NCBI GenBank assembly: GCA_025062075.1
Contig: JANXBA010000038.1
Span: 1-63,047 of the forward strand
Reading direction: 5' to 3'
DNA from: Aquificaceae bacterium
Lineage (GTDB): Bacteria; Aquificota; Aquificia; Aquificales; Aquificaceae
DNA: 63,047 nt
Below, piece by piece: positions 15,371-23,673 of this stretch. The notes beneath the pieces are model-generated. The model saw only the letters and a list, made by a program, of their open reading frames with translations, ran no database searches and had not been told where the DNA came from. Numbering within the stretch: the stretch's first letter is position 1; every line of letters begins with the position of its first letter. The translations under genes and the position numbers were made by a program.

Positions 15371-16436
15371 CCAGCTGGACTTTTTCAAAGAGTTCTCCTA
15401 CAAACTCCTTACCTACAACAGGCTGGTTGGTACACATGGCCACAGAAGGGCCTTGGAACTGGCAGAGTCTTTTTTAGAGTACTTGTCTGTTCTACCGCAG
15501 AAAGAGGTCTTTAGCTTAAAAGAATACCTGCCACAAGAGAGCTGGCTACAGGTGGCAGAGGAGAAGATAAAGGCGGTGGCCCACTTGGGCGTCAAAAGCG
15601 TGGAGCTGGAGGGTTACCTCAAGAGGGACTACCTGCAGGGCGACATAGCCCTCATACCGGACCTCAGCCGGGACAAGGCCCTCCGAGCGCAGGAAGGCGG
15701 TGCCTCGGCCATAGTAACCTACACGAGCACAGGGGAGTATCTCTACGGGGGCTATACGGGTCTGTCTATTCCCGTCTTGAGCGTGAGAGAGGCGGACCTG
15801 CCCAAGGTGGAGGACTTTAAGGTCAGCCTGCGCGTGAACTCCGTGGAGAAAAACCTCCAGGGCACGAACCTACTGTTGGAGCTGGGCAGAGGACCAGTTA
15901 TATACATCACAGCCCACTTGGATACGGTGCACGGAGGGTACGGCGCACTATGTAGCGGCGTGGGGGTTGCACTCTTGCTCTTTCTTTACATGGAGCTCAA
16001 AGACAACTACAAGGTGCCTTACAGACTTAGGTTTCTGCTTACCGACGCACGGGAGATGGGCTCAAAAGGTGCAAAGTTTCACCTGCGGGGTAGCACAAAG
16101 CACATCTTCTACTGCATAAACCTTGAAGGCGTAGGCTGGCACAGCCCCTGCGTCGTGTACAAAGATGCAGGAGGATACAACGGCGAGAGGATAAACGAGC
16201 TCTTCTACAAGCACCTGCAGGACGTGGGCGTAAAGATGGACTTCTGCAGTGCGGAGGACAGGGACGGCGATCACATCCCTTTTAAGGAGAAGGGCGTCCA
16301 GACCCTTTTCCTGAGCTCCTGCCCCCTTACTGTTAGGCACACTACCTACGACAACTACGAAGCGGTCTGCTGGGATACGGTGGAGCTCTGGTATGAGGTT
16401 ATACTATCCTTCCTGAGGAGGTTTCACAGGTTGTGA
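15360..16436 (+). CDS. M28-family peptidase homologue with altered metal site
   Basis: This 358-aa protein has the M28 zinc-aminopeptidase fold, with the protease-associated-like insert before it. First metal ligands AHLDT (His186, Asp188) are present. The bridging Asp expected in the GA-D-N-SGV loop is replaced (GALCSGVGVALL, Cys198). The catalytic EE pair reads RE (Arg231-Glu232). INLEGVG (Glu256) and the late histidine in RHTTYDN (His327) are kept. Catalysis as a di-zinc peptidase is therefore doubtful. There is no signal peptide, so it is cytoplasmic. It overlaps ilvE by 11 nt and lolA by 4 nt. Its role is unknown, possibly regulatory or a changed hydrolase. Confidence 0.8.
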   Translation: MKGDQLDFFKEFSYKLLTYNRLVGTHGHRRALELAESFLEYLSVLPQKEVFSLKEYLPQESWLQVAEEKIKAVAHLGVKSVELEGYLKRDYLQGDIALIPDLSRDKALRAQEGGASAIVTYTSTGEYLYGGYTGLSIPVLSVREADLPKVEDFKVSLRVNSVEKNLQGTNLLLELGRGPVIYITAHLDTVHGGYGALCSGVGVALLLFLYMELKDNYKVPYRLRFLLTDAREMGSKGAKFHLRGSTKHIFYCINLEGVGWHSPCVVYKDAGGYNGERINELFYKHLQDVGVKMDFCSAEDRDGDHIPFKEKGVQTLFLSSCPLTVRHTTYDNYEAVCWDTVELWYEVILSFLRRFHRL

Positions 16437-17035
16437 AGTTCGTGTTGGCCCTTCTCCTGCTTGACTGCGTCTTTGCCCAGACCTTAGAAGAATTTCAGAG
16501 AAAGCTTGAAGAGCTAAGGAGCATAAAAGTGGTCTTCAGCCAGAGCGTTCAGTATCCCTGGCAGTCAAGACCGGAGACCTCAAAGGGCGTCTTTTACGCC
16601 CAGAAGGGTGGCAAGTTTAGGATAGAGTACGAACAGCCAGAAAAAACTCTCATAGTCTCTGACGGCTTTCAGATAATGGTATACTCCCCTAAGGACAGGA
16701 CCGCCTTCGTGGACCGCGTAGAGAGAAACAGCTCCCCGGTGGTGGAAGCTCTTTTCTTGCTCTCCCGCCCGCTCTCGGAGGTCTTTGACCTCGTAGGGGA
16801 AATAGAAGGTACGCGAGGAAAGGCCTTTATCCTGAAGCCCAAGGTCAAGGACGGGCACTTCTCCAAGGTCTTTGTAGAAGTCTCCCCCAAGGGGGATATA
16901 AGGAGCGTAAAAGTGGAAGAGAGAGAGGGTATCGTCACCACCGTAAAGTTTGCGAGCGTGGTCTACAACTTCAACCCTTCGGAGGGACTCTTCAGGGTGC
17001 GCGTGCCGGAGGGAGCAAAAATCTTAAGGCCATGA
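16433..17035 (+). CDS. lolA: LolA-like outer-membrane lipoprotein carrier
   Basis: This 200-aa protein has an N-terminal signal peptide (MKFVLALLLLDCVFA, cleavage probably before QTLEEF), then a LolA/LolB-type half-barrel with VVFSQSVQYPW, SKGVFYAQKGGKFRIEYEQPEKTLIV in the first half and GKAFILKPKV later. LolA carries lipoproteins through the periplasm from the LolCDE transporter to the outer membrane, so this supports a diderm cell. The GTG start at 16433 overlaps the previous stop. The end overlaps the GNAT start (ATGA). The family assignment is good; orthology to lolA is probable. Confidence 0.85.
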   Translation: MKFVLALLLLDCVFAQTLEEFQRKLEELRSIKVVFSQSVQYPWQSRPETSKGVFYAQKGGKFRIEYEQPEKTLIVSDGFQIMVYSPKDRTAFVDRVERNSSPVVEALFLLSRPLSEVFDLVGEIEGTRGKAFILKPKVKDGHFSKVFVEVSPKGDIRSVKVEEREGIVTTVKFASVVYNFNPSEGLFRVRVPEGAKILRP

Positions 17036-17493
17036 GGCTTCGCCCTGCGAAGAGAGAGGACATAAAAGAGATGGTGAAAGTCTACCTGGAGAGCTACAGG
17101 GGTCTTGAGGAGTACGCCTACAACCACCCAGACGACGTGCAGGCTTACCTTGACTGGCTCTTCAGAAGAGACGCGGAGGGCATATGGCTCGCTCAGGACT
17201 GTGGTCAGGTGGTGGGCTTTGTAGCAGGCGACCGCAGGTGGTTTAGCAAAAGGGAGGGTAAGGTGGTAGGTGCACTGCACGAGCTGGTGGTCCTGCCCGC
17301 CCACAGAAGAAAGGGGATAGGCAGGTCTCTGGTGGAGAGAGCTTTTGAACACTTCAGGGACAGGGCTCTGGACACGGTAGAGCTCTGGGTGGGCGACGAG
17401 AACAGGCCCGCCATGAGCTTTTACAAAAGGCTGGGCTTTCAGGAAAGAGACAGGTTCAACTACTGGCTCAGGATGACAAGGCCTTTGAAGTGA
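17032..17493 (+). CDS. GNAT-family N-acetyltransferase
   Basis: This 153-aa GNAT enzyme uses acetyl-CoA to acetylate an amine. The acetyl-CoA loop is LPAHRRKGIGRSLVERAFEH (motif A, R-R-K-G-I-G near residues 88-93), with the usual GDENRPAMSFYKRLGFQ motif B. The substrate is unknown; the general pattern fits RimI-like or small-molecule acetyltransferases. Its ATG overlaps the lolA stop, so it ends the ilvE operon. The last 26 nt overlap the convergent ttuA gene. Confidence 0.9.
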   Translation: MRLRPAKREDIKEMVKVYLESYRGLEEYAYNHPDDVQAYLDWLFRRDAEGIWLAQDCGQVVGFVAGDRRWFSKREGKVVGALHELVVLPAHRRKGIGRSLVERAFEHFRDRALDTVELWVGDENRPAMSFYKRLGFQERDRFNYWLRMTRPLK

Positions 17494-18370
17494 GCCTTTC
17501 CCTGAGCCTGCACACCCCACAGACCTCCCCTTGGGTGGGCTCTCCGCACACCTTGCAGGGTCTGAGGGCCGGACCCTTCTCCAGCATGGGACGCACCCTC
17601 CGGAGGAAGTCCAAGTAAAACCTGAGCTTGGTCCCTGGGCTTTCCTCCTCTATCTGGGACAGGAGCCTCTTATAGCGCAGGGAGCTGGCACCCTCCGCAA
17701 AGGGGCACTCTTCTTCTAAGTACTCAATGCCCGACAGAAAGGCGTAGAGGGCGTTTTCCTTCTCGGTAAACTTAAAGAGGGGTTTTACCTTGCGCACGAA
17801 GCCACTCTCTTCGGGAAGAAGGGGGGCCTGCCGTGCCATGTAGTCCACCTGCCAGCTCAGAGTGTTGGCAAAAAGCGTGGCCACCTCGTCGTCCAAGTTG
17901 TGTCCTGTGGCAACCACAGAAAAGCCTCCCTCTTTAGCGAACCTGTTCATGTAGTATCTCTTGAGCTGACCGCAGAAGGAGCAGGCAGGCCTACTCTCCA
18001 AACTCTTTATGGTGGGGACGCTGGCTATGACCTTTTCCAGCTCAAGCATGTGCAGGGTCAAGCCCCTTTCCTCGGCGAAGCGCTTGCAGACCGCCTTGGA
18101 CCTCTCCGAGTACTCCCCTATGCCTAAGTGAATGTAAAGGCCCTCCGCGTGGTAGCCTAAGCTGTGTAGCACCTGCCACAGGGACAGGCTGTCCTTTCCC
18201 CCAGACACTGCCACCAACACCTTCTCCTCCCTGTCAAACATGCGAAACTCCCTTATGGTCTCCTCCACCCTCTTGGTGTACCACTCCAAGTAGTGTTCCT
18301 TGCAGAAGGCTATCCGGTGCTGGGGCAGATAAACCACCGCCCTCTTCCCGCACTTGCGACACTTTCTCAT
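17468..18370 (-). CDS. ttuA: tRNA 2-thiolation enzyme TtuA (tRNA-5-methyluridine54 2-sulfurtransferase)
   Basis: This 300-aa protein belongs to the TtcA/TtuA/Ctu1 PP-loop family. It has an N-terminal zinc ribbon (Cys4, Cys7, Cys23, HYLEW), the ATP-binding SGGKDS at 56-61, the cluster cysteines in ACSFCGQL and CPFAEG, and a C-terminal zinc ribbon (CKVCGEPTQGEVCGVC). This two-ribbon layout is that of TtuA, which makes 2-thioribothymidine at tRNA position 54 and raises tRNA stability in thermophiles. A TtuB sulfur carrier is expected elsewhere. It lies 20 nt after the ArsA-like gene on the same strand. Its end overlaps the convergent GNAT gene. Confidence 0.9.
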   Translation of the reverse strand: MRKCRKCGKRAVVYLPQHRIAFCKEHYLEWYTKRVEETIREFRMFDREEKVLVAVSGGKDSLSLWQVLHSLGYHAEGLYIHLGIGEYSERSKAVCKRFAEERGLTLHMLELEKVIASVPTIKSLESRPACSFCGQLKRYYMNRFAKEGGFSVVATGHNLDDEVATLFANTLSWQVDYMARQAPLLPEESGFVRKVKPLFKFTEKENALYAFLSGIEYLEEECPFAEGASSLRYKRLLSQIEEESPGTKLRFYLDFLRRVRPMLEKGPALRPCKVCGEPTQGEVCGVCRLRERLTSKALSS

Positions 18371-18390
18371 AGCCTAAAAAAGATAAACCC

Positions 18391-19578
18391 CTAGGGCTTT
18401 GAGAGAAAGACCTTAAGATAACCCTCTTCTATGCGAGCTCCCTTGGGCTCGCACTCCCTGAGCTTTCTGGGTAGTAGCACATGGCTTTTGAAGTTCTTCC
18501 ACCTTATGACTATCTCGCCGTCGCTCTTTAGCACGGACAGGCCCTCCTTGGTCAGGAAGGGTGCCCTCAGCTTTACCACGTAACCCCCCTCCTGCTCCAC
18601 AAACTCGTAGGGTTTTTCTTTGTGGAAGACCTCCATTGGGTCCCTGTCGCCGTAGATGAGCTCGGAAAGCACCCTCAGTCTTTCTTGACCTACCACCTCG
18701 TCCTCCATCAGGGGCACGAGAAACACGGGCACAGGGTAGAAAAGGGCGTGGATGTCCTCTATGTGCCTTTTCTGGGTGTGTATCCAGTGGGAGAAGTGCG
18801 GGCAGTCCTGCACCTGTGGAGGTAAAACCTTGTTCACTATAACCGAGTCCACGTTCACCCCAAACATGTTAAAGTAGAGTAAAGCTCTTTGGCTCTCTTT
18901 CAGCACCATCTTCTCCGGGTTTGCCACGATTCTCACCGAGGTAATCTCCGGGTTTACCAAGAGCTCGTCCACCCCCTTTAGCTTCTCGTAGAAGTTCTCC
19001 AGAGCTCTGAAGTACTCGTCGTCAGGTATGGGAATGTCGGTGAGCCTTCTGGCGACGGGCCTGGCCACTTTTAGGATGGTTCTTTCCACGTTAAAGACCT
19101 TTCTCATGTACCACTTGAGGACTGTGGGCATGGAGACAAAGCGCAGGGACTCGCCCGTGGGAGGAAGGTCCAACACCAAGACGTCAAACTCCTTCTCCTT
19201 GTAGTACTTATTTACATAAAGCAGGCTGGTTACCTCCTCCATGCCCGGCAATATGGCCAGCTCCTCCGAGACCACCTGGTCCAGTCCGGTGGTGTTAAAC
19301 AGGAGCTCAAGAAAGCGGTACACCTCTCCCCAGTATCGGTCTATCTCCTCCTGTATGTATATCTCTTGAAGGTAGAGGGAATCCGAGAGGGCTATGGGTA
19401 GCCCGGCCGCTTTGGTCTTTTCCTCCTCGGGAAGGTCAAAGGCGTCTCCCAAGCTGTGGGCCGGGTCTAGAGAAACCACTATAGTCTTGTAGCCAAGCTC
19501 CGCCAGTCTGTAGGCAGTGGCCGCAGAAACAGTCGTCTTACCAACTCCACCCTTGCCGGAGAAGAGCAGAATTCTCAT
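18391..19578 (-). CDS. ArsA/GET3-family ATPase
   Basis: This 395-aa ATPase has the deviant Walker A GKGGVGKTT at residues 8-16, the switch I motif DPAHSLGDAF and the switch II region DLPPTGESLRF. Family members power arsenite efflux (ArsA) or target tail-anchored proteins (GET3). The protein has one ATPase domain and lacks the cysteine set of true ArsA, and no arsB is nearby. A small C-terminal beta domain (after about residue 310) is typical of bacterial ArsA-like proteins of unknown role. A TATATT hexamer 8 nt before the ATG predicts leaderless expression, although AGGAG also lies within those 8 nt. Confidence 0.88.
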   Translation of the reverse strand: MRILLFSGKGGVGKTTVSAATAYRLAELGYKTIVVSLDPAHSLGDAFDLPEEEKTKAAGLPIALSDSLYLQEIYIQEEIDRYWGEVYRFLELLFNTTGLDQVVSEELAILPGMEEVTSLLYVNKYYKEKEFDVLVLDLPPTGESLRFVSMPTVLKWYMRKVFNVERTILKVARPVARRLTDIPIPDDEYFRALENFYEKLKGVDELLVNPEITSVRIVANPEKMVLKESQRALLYFNMFGVNVDSVIVNKVLPPQVQDCPHFSHWIHTQKRHIEDIHALFYPVPVFLVPLMEDEVVGQERLRVLSELIYGDRDPMEVFHKEKPYEFVEQEGGYVVKLRAPFLTKEGLSVLKSDGEIVIRWKNFKSHVLLPRKLRECEPKGARIEEGYLKVFLSKP

Positions 19579-19592
19579 AGACTCCTAATATA
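19579..19592 (-). promoter_or_regulatory. -10 hexamer TATATT, 8 nt before ArsA-like ATG
   Basis: Minus-strand TATATT at 19592-19587 lies 8 nt from the ATG at 19578. The intervening AGGAG could alternatively act as a ribosome site if transcription starts further upstream. Confidence 0.4.
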
Positions 19593-19672
19593 CTTCAAGC
19601 GTCTGCGCTTTTATAGTTACGATATTGGCCTTATGCTATGCTCTTAGTGTAGGTTAAAGGAGGAGGTGAGCC

Positions 19673-19903
19673 ATGGAAATTATTCTGGCGTTGCTGGCTC
19701 TGCTTTTCTTAGTTTTTTTTGGCTAATCCTGTTCTGGAAGGCAAGGTAGGTAGACTACCATATCCATTACTCGGACAGGCATACCAGCTTCCTTGGTGAA
19801 AGAGGTTCGGACTCTGTCTGCGGAGGGACATACTCAAGTCAGGACGGTGGTGGAACTTCTGACTCAAATGGCGATTCTGGGGGGTGGTAGCTCGTGTGAT
19901 TGA
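19673..19903 (+). pseudogene. Decayed or frameshifted small membrane protein with Gly/Ser/Asp/Cys-rich tail
   Basis: A very strong ribosome site (AAAGGAGGAGGTGAG) precedes an ATG at 19673 that encodes a single membrane helix, MEIILALLALLFLVFFG, and then stops at 19724-19726. The T8 run at 19713-19720 is followed in the neighbouring frame by WLILFWKAR, a TAG (19747-19749), then YHIHYSDRHTS and a tail rich in Gly, Ser and Asp with a cysteine (SVCGGTYSSQDGGGTSDSN). Removing one G from the G6 run at 19879-19884 would make it end SGGGSSCD with a stop at 19901-19903. This reads as one gene interrupted by two homopolymer shifts and a stop. It may also be only a 17-aa membrane peptide. Confidence 0.5.
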
Positions 19904-19917
19904 AGAAGCGTCTTCTT
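19903..19917. other. Small hairpin after the decayed gene
   Basis: AAGAAG-CGT-CTTCTT is a perfect 6-bp stem with a 3-nt loop. It follows the presumed end of the small gene, but there is no proper T tract, so terminator function is doubtful. Confidence 0.25.
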
Positions 19918-19923
19918 TGCCTC

Positions 19924-19953
19924 TTGACTAGGTCGCTTTTGGTGCTTTATAAT
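19924..19953 (+). promoter_or_regulatory. Promoter P1 of the spc cluster (TTGACT-N18-TATAAT)
   Basis: TTGACT at 19924-19929, an 18-bp spacer and TATAAT at 19948-19953 form the best sigma70-type promoter of the window, 76 nt before the rplN start. Confidence 0.65.
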
Positions 19954-19993
19954 TTAACACCTCGGTTGGTTGGAGCTCCCCAGAAGACCCAGC

Positions 19994-20005
19994 TGTGGTA
20001 TAATC
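19994..20005 (+). promoter_or_regulatory. Promoter P2 of the spc cluster (TGTGGTATAATC)
   Basis: A second consensus TATAAT (19999-20004) preceded by TGTGG lies 25 nt before the rplN ATG. The same 12-mer occurs before rpmJ at 27062-27073. The leader between contains a GAGAGGAG ribosome site. Confidence 0.6.
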
Positions 20006-20029
20006 TTTAACTTTGAGAGGAGCGTTGCC

Positions 20030-20395
20030 ATGATACAGAGACAGGGTTATGCCAACGTGGCGGACAACTCGGGCGCCAAGAGGGTGCAGATAATAGGCAT
20101 ACCCTACGCACCCAGAAGGTATGCCACGGTGGGTGATGTGGTCACGGTGACCGTAAAGGTGGCAGCCCCCAACGGAGCTGCCAAGAAGGGGAAAGTCTAC
20201 AGGGCGGTGGTGGTAAGGACCAAGAAGGAGGTAAGGCGCCCCGACGGCAGTTACATAAAGTTTGACGACAACGCAGTGGTCCTGTTAAACCAGTACGGAG
20301 AGCCTCTTGGCACCCGCATCTTGGGGCCTATAGCCAGAGAGGTGAGAAACAGAGGCTTTACCAAGTTGGCCTCCTTGGCACCGGAGGTGGTCTGA
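20030..20395 (+). CDS. rplN: 50S ribosomal protein uL14
   Basis: This 121-aa L14 protein binds 23S rRNA at the subunit interface. It begins [20 protein letters not shown] and contains [16 protein letters not shown] and DDNAVVLLN, and is of usual length. The ATG at 20030 follows GAGAGGAG; a TTG at 19970 in the same frame is rejected because it lies within promoter sequence. This is the first gene of the spc cluster here. The S10 genes and rpsQ, which normally precede it, are absent from this place. Confidence 0.97.
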   Translation: MIQRQGYANVADNSGAKRVQIIGIPYAPRRYATVGDVVTVTVKVAAPNGAAKKGKVYRAVVVRTKKEVRRPDGSYIKFDDNAVVLLNQYGEPLGTRILGPIAREVRNRGFTKLASLAPEVV

Positions 20396-20751
20396 TGGCG
20401 CAGAGGATAAAAAAGGGCGACACAGTGGTGGTCATGAGAGGTAGGGAAAAAGGTAAGGTAGGGCAGGTTCTGCGCGTGCTGAGAGAAGAGGGCAGAGTGC
20501 TCATAAAGGAGGTAAACTTGGTGAAAAAGCACGTCAGGGCCATACCCAACGTGAGAGAAGGAGGTATTTACGAAGTGGAAGCTCCCATCTCACTGAGCAA
20601 CGTGATGCTCCTGTGTCCCAAGTGTGGAAAGCCCACCCGGGTGGGCATAAGGACGGTGGTAGAGGGCGACACGGTCAGAAAGTACCGCTACTGCAAAAAG
20701 TGCAACGAAAACATTGACTTAGTCAGAGAAAAGGTGAGGGTCAAGAGATGA
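20395..20751 (+). CDS. rplX: 50S ribosomal protein uL24
   Basis: This 118-aa L24 is an early assembly protein of the large subunit. It has an N-terminal KOW motif ([18 protein letters not shown]) and a C-terminal half carrying two CxxC pairs, LLCPKCGK and YCKKCNE, which probably bind zinc. Cysteine-containing L24 forms are common in thermophiles. Its ATG overlaps the rplN stop by one base (TGATG), and its end overlaps rplE by 4 nt. Confidence 0.97.
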   Translation: MAQRIKKGDTVVVMRGREKGKVGQVLRVLREEGRVLIKEVNLVKKHVRAIPNVREGGIYEVEAPISLSNVMLLCPKCGKPTRVGIRTVVEGDTVRKYRYCKKCNENIDLVREKVRVKR

Positions 20752-21317
20752 GCGTGGAGACTAGGTACGTGCCAAGGCTCTACAGCAAGTACAGGGAAGA
20801 GGTGGTGCCTCAACTGATAAACCGCTTCGGCTACAAAAACCCCATGGAGGTCCCCAAGATAGTGAAGGTGGTGGTCAACATGGGCGTAGGAGAGGCGGTG
20901 GGCGACATAAAGCATTTAGAGAGAGCCCTGGAGGACCTCAAGGCCATAACCGGTCAACAGCCGGCGGTCAGGCGTGCAAAGAAGTCCGAAGCGGGCTTCA
21001 AGCTCAGGAAGGGCATGCCAGTGGGTTTGAAGGTTACCCTGAGAAAGGAGAGGATGTGGGACTTTTTAGACAAGCTCATATCTGTGGCTCTGCCCAGGGT
21101 CAAAGACTTCAAGGGTTTAAACCCCCGCTCCTTTGACGGAAGGGGCAACTACGCCTTCGGCATCTCAGAGCAGATAGTCTTTCCCGAGATTGACTACGAG
21201 AAGGTGGACGCCATAAGAGGTATGGACGTCATCATCCACACCACCGCAAAGAAGGACGAGGAGGCCTTTTGGCTTCTGTCCTTGCTTGGACTGCCCATCA
21301 GAAGTGTAGGAGGTTAA
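20748..21317 (+). CDS. rplE: 50S ribosomal protein uL5
   Basis: This 189-aa L5 binds 5S rRNA and contacts the P-site tRNA. Typical features are [38 protein letters not shown] and [20 protein letters not shown]. The N-terminus is a little longer than in E. coli. The ATG overlaps the rplX stop (ATGA). Confidence 0.97.
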   Translation: MSVETRYVPRLYSKYREEVVPQLINRFGYKNPMEVPKIVKVVVNMGVGEAVGDIKHLERALEDLKAITGQQPAVRRAKKSEAGFKLRKGMPVGLKVTLRKERMWDFLDKLISVALPRVKDFKGLNPRSFDGRGNYAFGISEQIVFPEIDYEKVDAIRGMDVIIHTTAKKDEEAFWLLSLLGLPIRSVGG

Positions 21318-21318
21318 C

Positions 21319-21507
21319 ATGCCAAGGAAGGCAAAGGTGGAAAAGGACATAAAGCACTTTCCCAAGTACGCGGTAAGGCAGAAAAACCGCTGTCCCATAT
21401 GCGGAAGGCCAAGAGGTTACATCAGGCAATTTGGCATGTGCAGGCTGTGCTTTAGAGAACTCGCCCTGAAGGGCGAAATCCCGGGCGTTAAAAAGTCAAG
21501 CTGGTAA
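21319..21507 (+). CDS. rpsZ: 30S ribosomal protein uS14, zinc-binding type Z
   Basis: This 62-aa S14 is of the short zinc form: [20 protein letters not shown] carries the four zinc ligands, and [22 protein letters not shown] is the conserved end. It helps assemble the 30S head. It starts one base after the rplE stop, within GGAGGTTAAC-ATG. A zinc-independent paralogue is not present in the window. Confidence 0.96.
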   Translation: MPRKAKVEKDIKHFPKYAVRQKNRCPICGRPRGYIRQFGMCRLCFRELALKGEIPGVKKSSW

Positions 21508-21518
21508 GGAGGTAGAGA

Positions 21519-21923
21519 ATGGACCCAGTAGCGGACATGTTTTCTGCGATTAAAAACGCCATAAGGAGAAAGGCGGACCATGTGGAAGTGCCCTCCTCAA
21601 AGCTGAAAGAAGCCCTGCTGGAGCTCCTGAGAAGAGAGGGCTACATAAAAGGCTGGGAAAAAGTGCAGGACGGAGCAAAAGGCACCCAGTACACTCTCAG
21701 GGTGCACCTGAAGTACTTAGACCCCAAAAAGGAAAGAAGCGCCATATCTGGGCTTCAAAAGGTCTCCAAGCCCGGGCGGAGGATATACACGCCCAAGCAC
21801 AAAATACCCTACGTGGAGAGAGGCTTTGGAATAGCCATTCTCTCCACGGACGCAGGCCTCATAACCGACCATGAGGCCCGCAAGCTGGGCAAGGGCGGAG
21901 AGCTCATAGCCTACGTGTGGTGA
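21519..21923 (+). CDS. rpsH: 30S ribosomal protein uS8
   Basis: This 134-aa S8 binds the central domain of 16S rRNA and in many bacteria represses its own operon. It has DPVADMFSAIKNA at the start, SKPGRRIYTPKHKIPYV and the C-terminal STDAGLITDHEARKLGKGGE. A good AAGGAGGT ribosome site precedes the ATG. Confidence 0.97.
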   Translation: MDPVADMFSAIKNAIRRKADHVEVPSSKLKEALLELLRREGYIKGWEKVQDGAKGTQYTLRVHLKYLDPKKERSAISGLQKVSKPGRRIYTPKHKIPYVERGFGIAILSTDAGLITDHEARKLGKGGELIAYVW

Positions 21924-21932
21924 GGTGAAACC

Positions 21933-22487
21933 ATGTCAAGAGTAGGAAAAAAACCAATACCAGTCCCCTCCGGCGTGAAGGTAAGCCTTCAGGAAGGTGA
22001 GCTGAGAGTGGAAGGTCCTAAGGGAAAGCTCTCCCTGAAGCTCCACCCTGACATGAAGGTCTCCGTAGAGAACAACGCAGTAAAGGTGGAAAGGCCTACT
22101 GACCAGCCCTTTCATAGGGCCATGCACGGCACCACCGCAGCTCTTATAAAGAACATGATAAAGGGCGTTACCGAGGGCTTTACCAAGGTCTTAGAGGTAG
22201 TAGGACTGGGATACAAGGCATCGGTCAAGGGCAATACGCTGGAGCTCAGCTTGGGATTTTCCCACCCCGTCCTCTACTCCATACCCCCCGACGTTAAGAT
22301 AGAGGTAAAAGAGAACAAAATATACGTGAGCGGTATAGACAAGCAAAGGGTGGGACAGGTCTGCGCCCAGATTAGGGCCTTCAGAAGGCCTGATGTATAC
22401 AAGGGCAAGGGCATTCGTTACGAGGGTGAGGTGCTCAGGCTAAAGGCGGGCAAGTCCGCAGGTAAGGGTAAGGGCGGTAAGAAGTAA
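21933..22487 (+). CDS. rplF: 50S ribosomal protein uL6
   Basis: This 184-aa L6 lies near the sarcin-ricin loop. It begins [15 protein letters not shown] and shows the duplicated fold with [17 protein letters not shown] and [21 protein letters not shown] short basic tail rich in Gly and Lys closes the protein. It follows rpsH by 9 nt. Confidence 0.97.
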   Translation: MSRVGKKPIPVPSGVKVSLQEGELRVEGPKGKLSLKLHPDMKVSVENNAVKVERPTDQPFHRAMHGTTAALIKNMIKGVTEGFTKVLEVVGLGYKASVKGNTLELSLGFSHPVLYSIPPDVKIEVKENKIYVSGIDKQRVGQVCAQIRAFRRPDVYKGKGIRYEGEVLRLKAGKSAGKGKGGKK

Positions 22488-22498
22488 GGAGGTTCTCC

Positions 22499-22876
22499 AT
22501 GGCAAAGCTCAGCAGGCACGAAAAGAGAGAGAGAAGACACAAGAGGATAAGAAAGAAAATCCATGGCACGCCCGAAAGACCGCGTCTTTGCGTATACAGA
22601 AGCCTCCATGCTTTCTACGCCCAGATAGTGGACGACTCTGAGGGCACTTCCCGGACTCTCCTGTCCGCCTCCTCCATAGACCCGGAGTTTGTCCAGCTCA
22701 CAGGCAAGCGCGGCGGAAAGTCGGTGAAGGACGTGCAAAAGCTGGCGGAGATTCTGGTAAAGAAGGCCACCGAAAAGGGTATAAGGCGAGTGGTCTTCGA
22801 CAGGGGCGGTTTTCTTTACCACGGCAAGATAAAGGCCTTTGCGGAGAAGTGCAGAGAGCTCGGCTTGGAGTTTTAA
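22499..22876 (+). CDS. rplR: 50S ribosomal protein uL18
   Basis: This 125-aa L18 forms the 5S rRNA complex with L5. It has RPRLCVYRSLHAFYAQIVDD and VVFDRGGFLYHGKIKAFAEK, the usual conserved ending. GGAGGTTCTCC precedes the ATG. Confidence 0.97.
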   Translation: MAKLSRHEKRERRHKRIRKKIHGTPERPRLCVYRSLHAFYAQIVDDSEGTSRTLLSASSIDPEFVQLTGKRGGKSVKDVQKLAEILVKKATEKGIRRVVFDRGGFLYHGKIKAFAEKCRELGLEF

Positions 22877-22888
22877 AAGGAGGTGTCT

Positions 22889-23476
22889 ATGGGTGGTGTA
22901 GCTATTGAGAGGCTAATCGACGAGAAGAGAAGGCTCCAGCGCGTAGCAGAGCTGGAGGACCAGCTTCAGATAGAGGAGAGGCTCATCTACGCCAAGAGGA
23001 CCACGAGGGTCACCAAGGGCGGAAAGCGCTTCTCCTTTAGTGCCTTGGTCGTCGTGGGTGACAAGAGAGGTTTTGTGGGCTTTGGTCTGGGCAAGGCCCG
23101 GGAGGTGCCCATAGCTATAGCAAAGGCGATAGAGGACGGCAAAAAGCACCTCATAAAAGTGCCTATAGAGAACGGCACGGTGCCTCACGATACTGTGGGC
23201 CACTACGGACCCACCATGATAAAGCTCATACCCGCCAGAAGGGGGACGGGTATAGTGGCAGGCGGAGCGGCCAAGCCCATCTTTGAGCTGGCGGGCTACA
23301 CGGACGTGCTGACCAAACTCCAGGGTAGCACCAACCCAAACAACGTGGTAAGAGCTGTCTTTGATGCCCTTCTCAAGCTCAGGTCTTTGGAAGAGGTAGC
23401 TCAGATAAGAGGGCTTGATGCGGAGCTCCTCAGAAAGCGCTACCACATCTACGCCAGAGACCTACGCATACCCTAG
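22889..23476 (+). CDS. rpsE: 30S ribosomal protein uS5
   Basis: This 195-aa S5 contributes to decoding accuracy and mRNA unwinding at the entry channel. Family features are [56 protein letters not shown] and [16 protein letters not shown]. The ATG at 22889 is preferred to a GTG two codons earlier because of AAAAGGAGGTGTCT. The N-terminal 25 residues ([20 protein letters not shown]) are a charged helical extension beyond the core. Confidence 0.96.
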   Translation: MGGVAIERLIDEKRRLQRVAELEDQLQIEERLIYAKRTTRVTKGGKRFSFSALVVVGDKRGFVGFGLGKAREVPIAIAKAIEDGKKHLIKVPIENGTVPHDTVGHYGPTMIKLIPARRGTGIVAGGAAKPIFELAGYTDVLTKLQGSTNPNNVVRAVFDALLKLRSLEEVAQIRGLDAELLRKRYHIYARDLRIP

Positions 23477-23487
23477 GGAGGTCCAAC

Positions 23488-23673
23488 ATGGCCAAGCTGA
23501 AGGTAAAACTCCTGAGAGGTCTTGCAGGTAAGCCTGAGGCTCAGGTGCAGGCGGTCAAAAGCCTGGGGCTGAAGAAGGTAGGTCAGGAGGTCGTCCTAGA
23601 GGACAATCCCATGGTCAGAGGAAACATCATAAAGGCCGTTCACCTTCTGAAGGTAGAGGAGGTCCAAGAATGA
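23488..23673 (+). CDS. rpmD: 50S ribosomal protein uL30
   Basis: This 61-aa L30 is of usual size, with [20 protein letters not shown] and [20 protein letters not shown]. Its end overlaps the rplO start by 4 nt (ATGA). Confidence 0.96.
   Translation: MAKLKVKLLRGLAGKPEAQVQAVKSLGLKKVGQEVVLEDNPMVRGNIIKAVHLLKVEEVQE

Noticed and set aside
18371-18390. Separate leaderless promoter for ttuA
   Set aside because: Only a weak TATCTT is present 9 nt before the ATG, and the gene follows the ArsA-like gene by 20 nt on the same strand, so cotranscription is simpler.
19954-20029. Possible tRNA before rplN (GGTTGGTTGGAGCTCCCC)
   Set aside because: No cloverleaf, anticodon arm or CCA-compatible acceptor stem could be drawn.
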